Assembly: GCA_947375085.1 (NCBI GenBank)
Contig: CANCEQ010000237.1
Span: 1 to 5,115, forward strand
From: Flavobacteriales bacterium
GTDB lineage: Bacteria > Bacteroidota > Bacteroidia > Flavobacteriales > Crocinitomicaceae
Length of the DNA: 5,115 nt
Direction: 5' to 3'
The notes below the pieces were generated by a model that made no database searches, was not told where the DNA came from, and worked only from the letters and a program-made list of their open reading frames with translations. Positions 1 to 5,115 of this stretch are shown in pieces. Made by a program: the position numbers and the translations under genes. Position 1 is the stretch's first letter. Every line of letters starts with the position of its first letter.

Positions 1-126
1 GAATCGTAATTATCAAGAATTAATACTTTCAATGAAATTTGAGTTAATTTTAGTAAACTTGTACAAAGTTAACTATAAACTACGAAATGAATAAGTAGAT
101 TTAGTATTGATTTTAAAAGTTAAAAA

Positions 127-507
127 ATGAAAAAAGCAGTTCAAATTTCAGGAGCACCAGCTCCAATCGGTCCATACAGTCAAGCTATTTTAGCAAATAA
201 TACATTATATGTAAGTGGTCAAATTCCATTAAACCCTGTTGATGGTTCATTAGTTGTTGATACAGTAGAAAACGCAACTCATCAAGTATTAAAAAATATT
301 TTCGCCCTTTTAGCAGAAGAAGGAATGAACGAAGATAACGTTGTGAAATGCAGTATTTTCTTAAAAGATCTAAATGATTTCGCAGTTGTAAATACTATTT
401 ACGGAAGCTATTTTAAAAACATCGCTCCAGCAAGAGAAACTGTTCAAGTTGCAAAATTACCTCTTGATGTACCAATCGAAATCTCTTGTATTGCAGTAAA
501 ATTTTAA
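127..507 (+). CDS. ridA: RidA-family reactive intermediate/imine deaminase
   Basis: This is a 126-residue cytosolic protein of the RidA (YjgF/YER057c/UK114) family, which is typically about 125-130 residues, so it is complete. RidA hydrolyses reactive 2-aminoacrylate-type enamines/imines, released by PLP enzymes such as threonine/serine dehydratase, to 2-oxo acids and ammonia, protecting other PLP enzymes. Visible family features are GPYSQA at 15-20, the YVSGQIP strand at 28-34, the PARETVQV signature at 101-108 with R103 (equivalent to the substrate-carboxylate-binding Arg105 of E. coli RidA), and IEISCIA at 117-123 with E118 (equivalent to Glu120). Both key residues are retained, so it should be an active deaminase of the RidA subgroup; family members form trimers. 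The ATG follows an A-rich leader (TTAAAAA), usual for Bacteroidota, and no upstream in-frame start is needed. The glycosyltransferase gene follows after 57 bases on the same strand. The family assignment is very secure; the physiological substrate is inferred from the family. Confidence 0.96.
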   Translation: MKKAVQISGAPAPIGPYSQAILANNTLYVSGQIPLNPVDGSLVVDTVENATHQVLKNIFALLAEEGMNEDNVVKCSIFLKDLNDFAVVNTIYGSYFKNIAPARETVQVAKLPLDVPIEISCIAVKF

Positions 508-513
508 TCAAAA

Positions 514-535
514 TTAAGGCTAAGGTTGAGATTGA
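514..535 (+). repeat. Hexamer-type intergenic repeat, copy A (TTAAGG/CTAAGG units)
   Basis: Just after the ridA stop codon lies a G/A/T-only-like tract built from degenerate hexamers: TTAAGG, CTAAGG, then TTGAG and ATTGAG. Read against the reverse complement of 4858-4879 it matches at 20 of 22 positions; the differences are C/T at one site and G/C at another. The tract is not self-complementary, so it is not a hairpin terminator by itself. Its function is unknown. It sits between ridA and the glycosyltransferase gene and does not obviously interrupt transcription. Confidence 0.6.
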
Positions 536-564
536 GTTTTAGAAAGATAAATCAATAATAAAAT

Positions 565-2517
565 TTGTTATCACTATATAAATACAAAATTAGTGTCATT
601 GTAGTAAATTACAATGTTGAATTTTTCTTGGAACAATGTTTAAACTCTGTAAAAAAGGCTTTAGAAAATGTTTCAGGAGAAGTATTTGTTGTGGATAATA
701 ATTCGATAGACGGATCGGTTGAAATGGTTCGTCTTAAATTTCCTGAAATCAATTTAATTGCCAACAAAGACAATCGTGGATTTTCAAAAGCAAATAATCA
801 AGCTATCGAAATCTCACAAGGGGAATATATATTATTATTAAATCCAGATACAGTAGTTGAAGAAGATACTTTTACTAAGGTAATTTCTTTTATGGATAAC
901 CATCCAGATGCAGGTGGACTAGGTGTTAGAATGTTAGATGGTAAAGGAGTTTTTCTTCCAGAATCTAAAAGAGGACTTCCTACCCCAACAGTTGCTTTTT
1001 ATAAAATATTTGGACTTTCTAAATTATTTCCTAAATCCAAAAAATTCGGACAATATCATTTAGGACATTTAAATGAATTAGAAACGAATGAAGTTGATAT
1101 TCTGAGTGGAGCCTTTATGTTGATGCGTAAAGATGCTTTAGATAAAGTAGGCTTATTGGACGAAACCTTTTTTATGTATGGAGAAGATGTAGATTTATCC
1201 TACAGAATACAAAAAGGAGGATATAAAAATTATTATTTCCCTGAAACCAGAATCATCCATTACAAAGGAGAAAGCACTAAAAAAAGTTCGGTAAATTATG
1301 TTTTTGTATTTTATCGCGCAATGGTCATTTTTGCAGAAAAACACTTTTCACAAAAAAATGCCAAACTATTTTCTTTCTTAATTAACTGTGCGATCTATTT
1401 CAGAGCATCATTAGCTATTTTTGTTCGCTTTATAAAGCAATTGACACTTCCTTTATTTGATAGCATTTATCTAATTGGTGGTTTATTTGTATTAACACGC
1501 TACTGGAAAAATAGTTCAATCGAATTTCCTTCTGAAATTGTAAATATTGCAATCCCTTCATACACTGCAATTTGGCTTTTAAGTGTTTTTTATTCAGGTG
1601 GTTACGACTCCCCTATTAAACTTTTTAAATACGCAAAAGGTGCTTTACTTGGGACTATTTCTATATTAGTAGCTTATGCACTTTTACCAAAAGATTGGCA
1701 ATTCTCTAGATTATACATTTTAGTCGGTACCATTTGGATTATTTCCTATTTTATCATCTCTAGAGTTTTTCTTCATTTCTCAGTCGGAAAAAAGTTTACA
1801 CTTTCCGCAAATAAAAACAAGAAATTCGTTGTTGTAGGGTCTAAAAATGAAGCTGAAAGAGTCAGTCAATTGATTAAGCAAACAAATGATAAAATAGAAG
1901 AAATCAATTTTGTTTCAACTTCTAATATAAAAGAAGAAGGTTTCATTGGGACTTTAAATCAATTAGATCAAGTTGTTCATATTCATTCAATTGATGAAAT
2001 AATTTTTTGTGCAAAAGATACTTCAGCTCAGACGATTATTCATTGGATGTCAATAATCAGTTCAACAAATATTGACTTCAAAATTGCACAACCAGATAGC
2101 TTATATTTAATTGGAAGTAACTCAATAGACAGTGCTGGAGATTTGTATATTTTAAATATCAACTCTATCTCAACAAAATCAAACATTCGAAACAAAAGAA
2201 CGTTTGATTTTATCACCTCGTTCGGATTGATACTTACAATGTCACTTTTGATTTTCACTTTCAAGAATAAACGAAAATTTATTTCAAATGTATTTTCTGT
2301 ATTAGTTGGTAAACTTTCAATTGTAGGATATCACTATCTAAATAATTCAGAGCACAACTTACCGAAAATTAAAAATGGAATTTTATCTCCAGCAGATAAA
2401 ACAAATTTGATAGATGAAATGATGTTTGACAAATTGAATCTTATCTATGCCAGAGATTACAATATTTCGAAAGATTTTGTCATTCTAAAAAATGCTTGGA
2501 GAAAATTAGATAGATAA
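565..2517 (+). CDS. GT2 glycosyltransferase fused to membrane and degenerate phosphoglycosyl transferase domains
   Basis: A 650-residue membrane protein, probably adding sugars to lipid-linked envelope polysaccharide on the cytoplasmic face. Residues 8-260 form a GT-A fold family 2 glycosyltransferase: KISVIVVNYNV at 8-18, VVDNNS at 42-47, NPD at 93-95 (the DxD-equivalent metal/nucleotide-sugar site), SGAFMLMR at 181-188 and GEDVDLSYR at 206-214 with probable catalytic acidic residues. Hydrophobic segments follow at about 265-290, 298-311, 327-343, 357-373 and 383-402. Residues 420-535 look like the Rossmann-type CoA_binding_3 domain of WcaJ/WbaP proteins. Residues 544-650 resemble a sugar-1-phosphate transferase domain, with KRTFD plus a hydrophobic helix, NVFSVLVGKLSIVGY, LPKIKNGILSP and YARDYNISKD, but lack the segment carrying the KFRSM and SLDELPQ motifs with the catalytic Asp-Glu. 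GT2 activity is therefore likely, phosphoglycosyl transferase activity unlikely. The start must be TTG: a TAA lies in frame at 559-561, and no ATG/GTG precedes the first beta strand. The acceptor and sugar are unknown. Confidence 0.88.
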   Translation: MLSLYKYKISVIVVNYNVEFFLEQCLNSVKKALENVSGEVFVVDNNSIDGSVEMVRLKFPEINLIANKDNRGFSKANNQAIEISQGEYILLLNPDTVVEEDTFTKVISFMDNHPDAGGLGVRMLDGKGVFLPESKRGLPTPTVAFYKIFGLSKLFPKSKKFGQYHLGHLNELETNEVDILSGAFMLMRKDALDKVGLLDETFFMYGEDVDLSYRIQKGGYKNYYFPETRIIHYKGESTKKSSVNYVFVFYRAMVIFAEKHFSQKNAKLFSFLINCAIYFRASLAIFVRFIKQLTLPLFDSIYLIGGLFVLTRYWKNSSIEFPSEIVNIAIPSYTAIWLLSVFYSGGYDSPIKLFKYAKGALLGTISILVAYALLPKDWQFSRLYILVGTIWIISYFIISRVFLHFSVGKKFTLSANKNKKFVVVGSKNEAERVSQLIKQTNDKIEEINFVSTSNIKEEGFIGTLNQLDQVVHIHSIDEIIFCAKDTSAQTIIHWMSIISSTNIDFKIAQPDSLYLIGSNSIDSAGDLYILNINSISTKSNIRNKRTFDFITSFGLILTMSLLIFTFKNKRKFISNVFSVLVGKLSIVGYHYLNNSEHNLPKIKNGILSPADKTNLIDEMMFDKLNLIYARDYNISKDFVILKNAWRKLDR

Positions 2518-2526
2518 TTACTAAAA

Positions 2527-3582
2527 CTATTTAACATTTTCTACAGGCCCATAATCTAAAGGAATTTCATCATCAAATTGAATACCTACATATACATTAG
2601 CTTTTGGAAAAATAGGTGCTTTTTTCAAATGATTACTTCTAGCATTTAATTCTACAATTTCCGTTAACTCTTCAAGTGAACTTGGTAATTCAGTAAGTTG
2701 ATTTTGAGTAACATCTAAACTTATCAGTTGTGATAGTAAACCTAATTTTACTGGTAATGCAACTAATTCATTTTCAGCTAAATTTAAAAATTGAATTTTT
2801 GATAATTGACAAAAACAATCATCTAATTTTTTCAATTGATTCTCTGAAATATTTAATACTACTAAATTCTTTAGTCCACAAATTTGTTTAGGGAATTCAG
2901 TAAATAAATTTTTCGATAGGTTCAAAACGCTTAATTCTGAAAGATTAACAAATGATGATGGCAAACTAGTTAATTGAGCACCCGACAATTCAAGTCTTTT
3001 CAATTTTGGAATACTTGAAAAAATATTGGGTAGCGAATTAATTTTATTCTCAGTAAGTATTAATTCCTCTAATTCTTTAAAATTTTGAAACCATAAAGGA
3101 ATTTCTTTCAAGTCACAATTATCAAACGAAATAGATTTTAGTTGAGTTAATTTTGAAAAGCTTTCAGGCAATTTAGTAATACCATTATTTTCAAAGCTGA
3201 TATATTCTAAATTAGTTAAAGAAGCAATAGAATTGGGGATAGTATTGATTGAATTAAAAGCAAATGAAAGAACCTTTAAGTTCTTCAATAAAGGGATAGT
3301 ATCAGGAATACTTGTTAAATCATTGTATGTTAAATCCAATCCTTTCAGATTTGGAAATAGAAAGACTTCTTTGGGAATCTGTGTTAAACCTTTATCACTT
3401 AAATCTAATAGATAGACCTCATTTGGATTTTTTAGAGCTTCATTAATATCTATGAAAAAATGTTCTGATTCATAACCATCTTCACTTTCAAAATATTCAG
3501 AATATAAATTAACAGGATATTGTGAGAATGAAAAAGACATTCCAAATAAGAAGAAACTAAAAAATAAAGTGATTTTTTTCAT
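2527..3582 (-). CDS. Exported leucine-rich-repeat protein, LRR paralogue 1
   Basis: A 351-residue secreted or periplasmic protein. Residues 1-20 are a Sec signal peptide (MKK, a Phe/Leu-rich core, then SFSFS before Q21); no lipobox Cys is present, so it is not a lipoprotein. A short cap at 45-65 (EALKNPNEVYLLDLSD) leads into eleven complete LRRs of exactly 23 residues, starting at 66, 89, 112, 135, 158, 181, 204, 227, 250, 273 and 296, plus a partial twelfth at 319. The consensus is LxxLPxxfxxLxxLxxLxLsxNx, the bacterial/Ras-suppressor-like LRR class. LRR arcs bind proteins or glycans; the ligand here is unknown. There is no C-terminal type IX secretion domain, kinase, ROC or GTPase domain. 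The ATG follows an A-rich leader (AATCAAAACG). It lies 134 bases downstream of its paralogue on the same strand and its stop is 9 bases from the stop of the convergent glycosyltransferase gene. Family assignment is certain; function is not known. Confidence 0.93.
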   Translation of the reverse strand: MKKITLFFSFFLFGMSFSFSQYPVNLYSEYFESEDGYESEHFFIDINEALKNPNEVYLLDLSDKGLTQIPKEVFLFPNLKGLDLTYNDLTSIPDTIPLLKNLKVLSFAFNSINTIPNSIASLTNLEYISFENNGITKLPESFSKLTQLKSISFDNCDLKEIPLWFQNFKELEELILTENKINSLPNIFSSIPKLKRLELSGAQLTSLPSSFVNLSELSVLNLSKNLFTEFPKQICGLKNLVVLNISENQLKKLDDCFCQLSKIQFLNLAENELVALPVKLGLLSQLISLDVTQNQLTELPSSLEELTEIVELNARSNHLKKAPIFPKANVYVGIQFDDEIPLDYGPVENVK

Positions 3583-3716
3583 CGTTTTGATTTAAAGATG
3601 AATAAAAATAAACAAAAAAGTAGATATTCTAAATTATTTAAAAAGGACTCTTAAAATTTACTGCTGTATTCTATTTCAAGAAAACATACCAGATCTTCCA
3701 AAAGAATTTAAAATGA

Positions 3717-4718
3717 TCAATCAATTTTCACAAATCTTTTTGCTTTCGGAAACTTTGGAGGTAATATTAACTCATTTTGATTAAAATTTACAACTTTAAT
3801 TAACTCTAAATCTTCCATTGATATAGGTAATTGTGTTAAATTATTCTTTGAAAAATCTATTTCTAATAAATTAATCATTCTACCTAAATTTTCAGGTAAA
3901 AGTGATAATTGATTCGACGAAAATATTAAATATTCCATTTCTTTTAACTCTGTCATACACTCATCCAATTTTGTTAATTGATTTTCAGACATATCTAAAT
4001 ATTCAAGTTTTTTCAAACTGCAAATTTGTTTCGGAAATACACTAAAAGAATTTTGGTCGAGATAAAGAATTTCTAGATTAATTAGAGTTTCAAATGTATT
4101 AGGTAAATCAGTCAACTCATTTACATTACAATTAAAATACCTTAATTTGTTTAAACTTTGAAAAACATCTGGAAGCATTTTAATTTTATTGTTTTCCAAT
4201 ACTAAAACTTCTAACTCTTTAAAATTTTGAAACCACTCAGGTATTACTTCAATTTCACAACCTTCAAAAGTTATAGCCCTCAATTGAGTTAAATTTGAGA
4301 GTTCGTCTGGTAAAACTGAAAATTCCTTAGAGCTAATAGCTAAATACTTCAATTTTTTAAGTTTTCCAATAGAAGGAGAAACTGAAATAATAGGATTACG
4401 ATCAAAACAAAGCAATTCTAAATTTTTCAACAAACCAATTGAATCATTTATTTCTGTAATTCTGTTAGAATAAAAAAACAAATAAGTAAGATTTTTAAAT
4501 GAGTAAACTTCTTTAGGAATTCTAGTTAATTTGGGGTCTGATAATTCAAGCCAATATACTTCATTTGGATTTTTAATTGCTTCTTTGATAGAAGTAAACT
4601 GTTTAATATTTTCAGAACCTTCAATTGTCAATCCTAAAACTTGAACTGGATAATTTGATTGAGAATAAGAACTATAAATACTTAATATAAAAGTGTAAAT
4701 CAAAAATATATTTCTCAT
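3717..4718 (-). CDS. Exported leucine-rich-repeat protein, LRR paralogue 2
   Basis: A 333-residue secreted or periplasmic LRR protein, tandem paralogue of the gene at 2527-3582. I chose the ATG at 4718, not the in-frame ATG at 4742, because MRNIFLIYTFILSIYSSYSQ then forms a normal signal peptide aligning with the paralogue's, and the ATG has an A-rich leader (TTATATAAA). The longer form would add MDLFKLYK in front. No lipobox Cys is visible. Numbered from 4718, the cap IKEAIKNPNEVYWLELSD precedes eleven exact 23-residue LRRs beginning at 64, 87, 110, 133, 156, 179, 202, 225, 248, 271 and 294 and a partial one at 317. The two proteins share repeat number, register and near-identical patches (WFQNFKELE; FPKQIC; SENQL.KLD.C). 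The C-terminus stops at KRFVKID, about 16 residues shorter than its paralogue. The ligand is unknown. The pair could be one transcript, as no good promoter is seen between them. Confidence 0.9.
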   Translation of the reverse strand: MRNIFLIYTFILSIYSSYSQSNYPVQVLGLTIEGSENIKQFTSIKEAIKNPNEVYWLELSDPKLTRIPKEVYSFKNLTYLFFYSNRITEINDSIGLLKNLELLCFDRNPIISVSPSIGKLKKLKYLAISSKEFSVLPDELSNLTQLRAITFEGCEIEVIPEWFQNFKELEVLVLENNKIKMLPDVFQSLNKLRYFNCNVNELTDLPNTFETLINLEILYLDQNSFSVFPKQICSLKKLEYLDMSENQLTKLDECMTELKEMEYLIFSSNQLSLLPENLGRMINLLEIDFSKNNLTQLPISMEDLELIKVVNFNQNELILPPKFPKAKRFVKID

Positions 4719-4804
4719 TTTATATAATTTAAATAAATCCATACTAAATCTAAAGTATAAAAATTAACTTAAAATTATATAGTTATTTTGTTTATTTTAA
4801 AATT

Positions 4805-4835
4805 CAAATATCCTCCCTCTCGGTCTTCCCTCCAA
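4805..4835 (-). promoter_or_regulatory. Possible promoter for the LRR gene pair
   Basis: Read on the minus strand, TTG (4835-4833) is followed by 20 bases and then GATATTTG (4812-4805). This resembles the Bacteroidota TTG-N19-TAnnTTTG promoter with one mismatch in the -7 element and one extra spacer base. It would give a leader of roughly 80 bases to the ATG at 4718. The elements lie inside the hairpin repeat, so the similarity could be accidental. Closer -7-like sequences (TACTTTAG at 4757-4750) lack a correctly spaced TTG. Confidence 0.3.
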
Positions 4836-4849
4836 AGGGAGAAGATATT
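4807..4849. repeat. Imperfect hairpin, REP-like intergenic element
   Basis: AATATC plus CTCCCT (4807-4818) can pair with AGGGAG (4836-4841) and GATATT (4844-4849), giving a 12-bp stem with a 2-base AA bulge and a 17-base loop. An alternative inner hairpin pairs TCCCT (4827-4831) with AGGGA (4836-4840) around a CCAA loop. The element is strikingly C/G-rich compared with the surrounding AT-rich DNA and lacks a clean T-run, so a dispersed intergenic repeat is more likely than a simple terminator. Only one copy is in this window, so its repetitive nature is inferred. Confidence 0.5.
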
Positions 4850-4857
4850 CAAACACA

Positions 4858-4895
4858 TCAATCTGAACCTTAACCTTAACATTAACCTTAACCTC
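4858..4895 (-). repeat. Hexamer tandem repeat, copy B (AACCTT)n, inverted relative to copy A
   Basis: Positions 4866-4895 are five consecutive hexamers: AACCTT, AACCTT, AACATT, AACCTT and AACCTC. With its left flank (TCAATCTG) the segment 4858-4879 is the reverse complement of 514-535 at 20 of 22 positions. It lies in non-coding DNA 9 bases beyond the hairpin element. Such TTAAGG-type runs are, to my recollection, recurrent between genes in flavobacterial genomes; the role is unknown. Confidence 0.65.
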
Positions 4896-5031
4896 ACTAA
4901 GAAATAATCAATTTGACCAAAAAGTCTAATTTTTAGAACTCAAAAAGAACAAAATCAACTTATTTCAAATGATACTTCCATTCAATTCTAAAAAACTTGA
5001 CACAAAATTCACTTTTACACTATGAAGTTTG

Positions 5032-5061
5032 TTGGAATAAACGAATATTAAACTACTTTTG
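5032..5061 (+). promoter_or_regulatory. Bacteroidota housekeeping-type promoter for the gene at 5092
   Basis: TTG at 5032-5034, exactly 19 bases, then TACTTTTG at 5054-5061 gives a full match to the Bacteroidota primary sigma factor consensus TTG-N19-TAnnTTTG. Transcription would be expected to begin around 5066-5068, leaving a leader of about 25 bases before the ATG at 5092. This is the best promoter in the window. Confidence 0.75.
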
Positions 5062-5091
5062 CACCGTAAATAATTGATACCATTCAGAACT

Positions 5092-5115
5092 ATGGCACAA
5101 ATTGAGATTAGACTT
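5092..5115 (+). CDS. Start of a gene, possibly 2-oxo acid dehydrogenase E2 acyltransferase (partial)
   Basis: Eight codons are visible before the window ends, reading MAQIEIRL. This resembles the start of flavobacterial dihydrolipoyl acyltransferases (E2 of 2-oxo acid dehydrogenase complexes), where a short beta strand of this kind leads into LPKMGES of the lipoyl domain. An E2 would transfer acyl groups from lipoyl-lysine to CoA in the cytosol. The presence of a gene is well supported by the consensus promoter and properly spaced leader immediately upstream; the product call rests on eight residues only and is tentative. Confidence 0.45.

Larger units (their letters stand above)
4719..5091. 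other. Divergent intergenic region with repeats and promoters
   Basis: This 373-base stretch between the divergent LRR gene and the rightward gene at 5092 holds no supportable coding sequence. It contains, left to right, a possible leftward promoter, an imperfect hairpin at 4807-4849, a hexamer tract at 4866-4895, an unassigned AT-rich section from about 4900 to 5030, and a strong Bacteroidota-type promoter facing right at 5032-5061. The unassigned section includes a 9-base inverted repeat (TTTTTAGAA at 4930-4938 and TTCTAAAAA at 4986-4994) that may be chance in such AT-rich DNA. Confidence 0.7.

Noticed and set aside
42..74. Weak inverted repeat (AGTTAA / TTAACT, with TTGTACAA in the middle) before ridA
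   Set aside because: The arms are six bases of AT-rich sequence and there is no T-run; it could be an upstream terminator or chance.
2..94. Frame open from the window edge to TAA at 92-94, possibly the end of an upstream gene
   Set aside because: The thirty residues (starting NRNYQELIL) match nothing I recognise, and another frame also ends plausibly at 21-23 (VIIKN stop). The end of the upstream gene cannot be decided.
1..126. Promoter for ridA
   Set aside because: Near-matches to the -7 element (TAAACTTG at 54-61, TAGTATTG at 102-109) have no TTG at the proper distance, so none is convincing.
2040..2264. Minus-strand open frame of 74 codons inside the glycosyltransferase gene
   Set aside because: It lies wholly inside a gene with clear domain content, has no recognisable motif, and is expected by chance in the complementary strand.
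3233..3415. Plus-strand open frame of 60 codons opposite LRR paralogue 1
   Set aside because: It mirrors the repetitive LRR coding sequence and shows no independent coding signal.
3686..3712. Plus-strand LRR-like peptide (IPDLPKEFK) in the gap between the LRR genes
   Set aside because: Only nine residues, on the strand opposite to the LRR genes, without flanking repeats; probably coincidence.
2527..4718. Type IX secretion signal or lipoprotein anchor on the LRR proteins
   Set aside because: Both end at or soon after the last repeat with no C-terminal sorting domain, and neither signal peptide has a lipobox cysteine.
4997..5002. TTGACA resembling an E. coli -35 box
   Set aside because: The Bacteroidota primary sigma factor does not use this consensus, and no TAnnTTTG lies at the right distance; the promoter at 5032-5061 is far better.
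1..5115. tRNA, rRNA, CRISPR array, insertion sequence or defence genes
   Set aside because: Nothing in the window shows cloverleaf structure, spaced direct repeats, a transposase or recognised defence domains.

Overview
The window looks like chromosomal DNA from a member of the Flavobacteriia (phylum Bacteroidota). The evidence is the very AT-rich base composition, A-rich rather than Shine-Dalgarno leaders, a promoter matching the Bacteroidota consensus TTG-N19-TAnnTTTG, LRR exports of a type common in that phylum, and a glycosyltransferase architecture resembling ones I recall from Bacteroidota. The genus cannot be fixed from this sequence.

Layout: (1) 1-126 is a leader with no convincing gene or promoter. 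(2) 127-507 (+) encodes a RidA-type enamine/imine deaminase. (3) 508-564 is a short gap holding one copy of a hexamer-rich intergenic repeat. (4) 565-2517 (+) encodes a 650-residue membrane protein: an N-terminal family 2 glycosyltransferase fused to the membrane, Rossmann-like and C-terminal parts of a WcaJ/WbaP-type polyprenyl-phosphate sugar-1-phosphate transferase. The catalytic core of the last part appears to be missing. Its only plausible start is TTG. (5) 2527-3582 and 3717-4718 (-) are two tandem paralogous exported leucine-rich-repeat proteins, convergent with the glycosyltransferase gene and separated from it by 9 bases. (6) 4719-5091 is a regulatory and repeat region: a long imperfect hairpin, a telomere-like hexamer tract that is an inverted near-copy of the repeat at 514-535, a possible promoter for the LRR pair, and a very good promoter facing right. 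(7) 5092-5115 (+) is the first eight codons of a gene that resembles a 2-oxo acid dehydrogenase E2 acyltransferase.

The RidA and glycosyltransferase genes are probably co-transcribed, because there is a 57-base gap and no recognisable promoter, but no functional link is evident: RidA clears reactive enamine/imine intermediates and the glycosyltransferase acts in envelope polysaccharide or glycoconjugate synthesis. The two LRR proteins are probably a duplicated pair acting outside the cytoplasmic membrane. I see no mobile element, CRISPR array, RNA gene or defence system. The most unusual item is the glycosyltransferase fused to a dyad-less phosphoglycosyl transferase remnant; the next is the inverted pair of hexamer repeats flanking the glycosyltransferase and LRR block.
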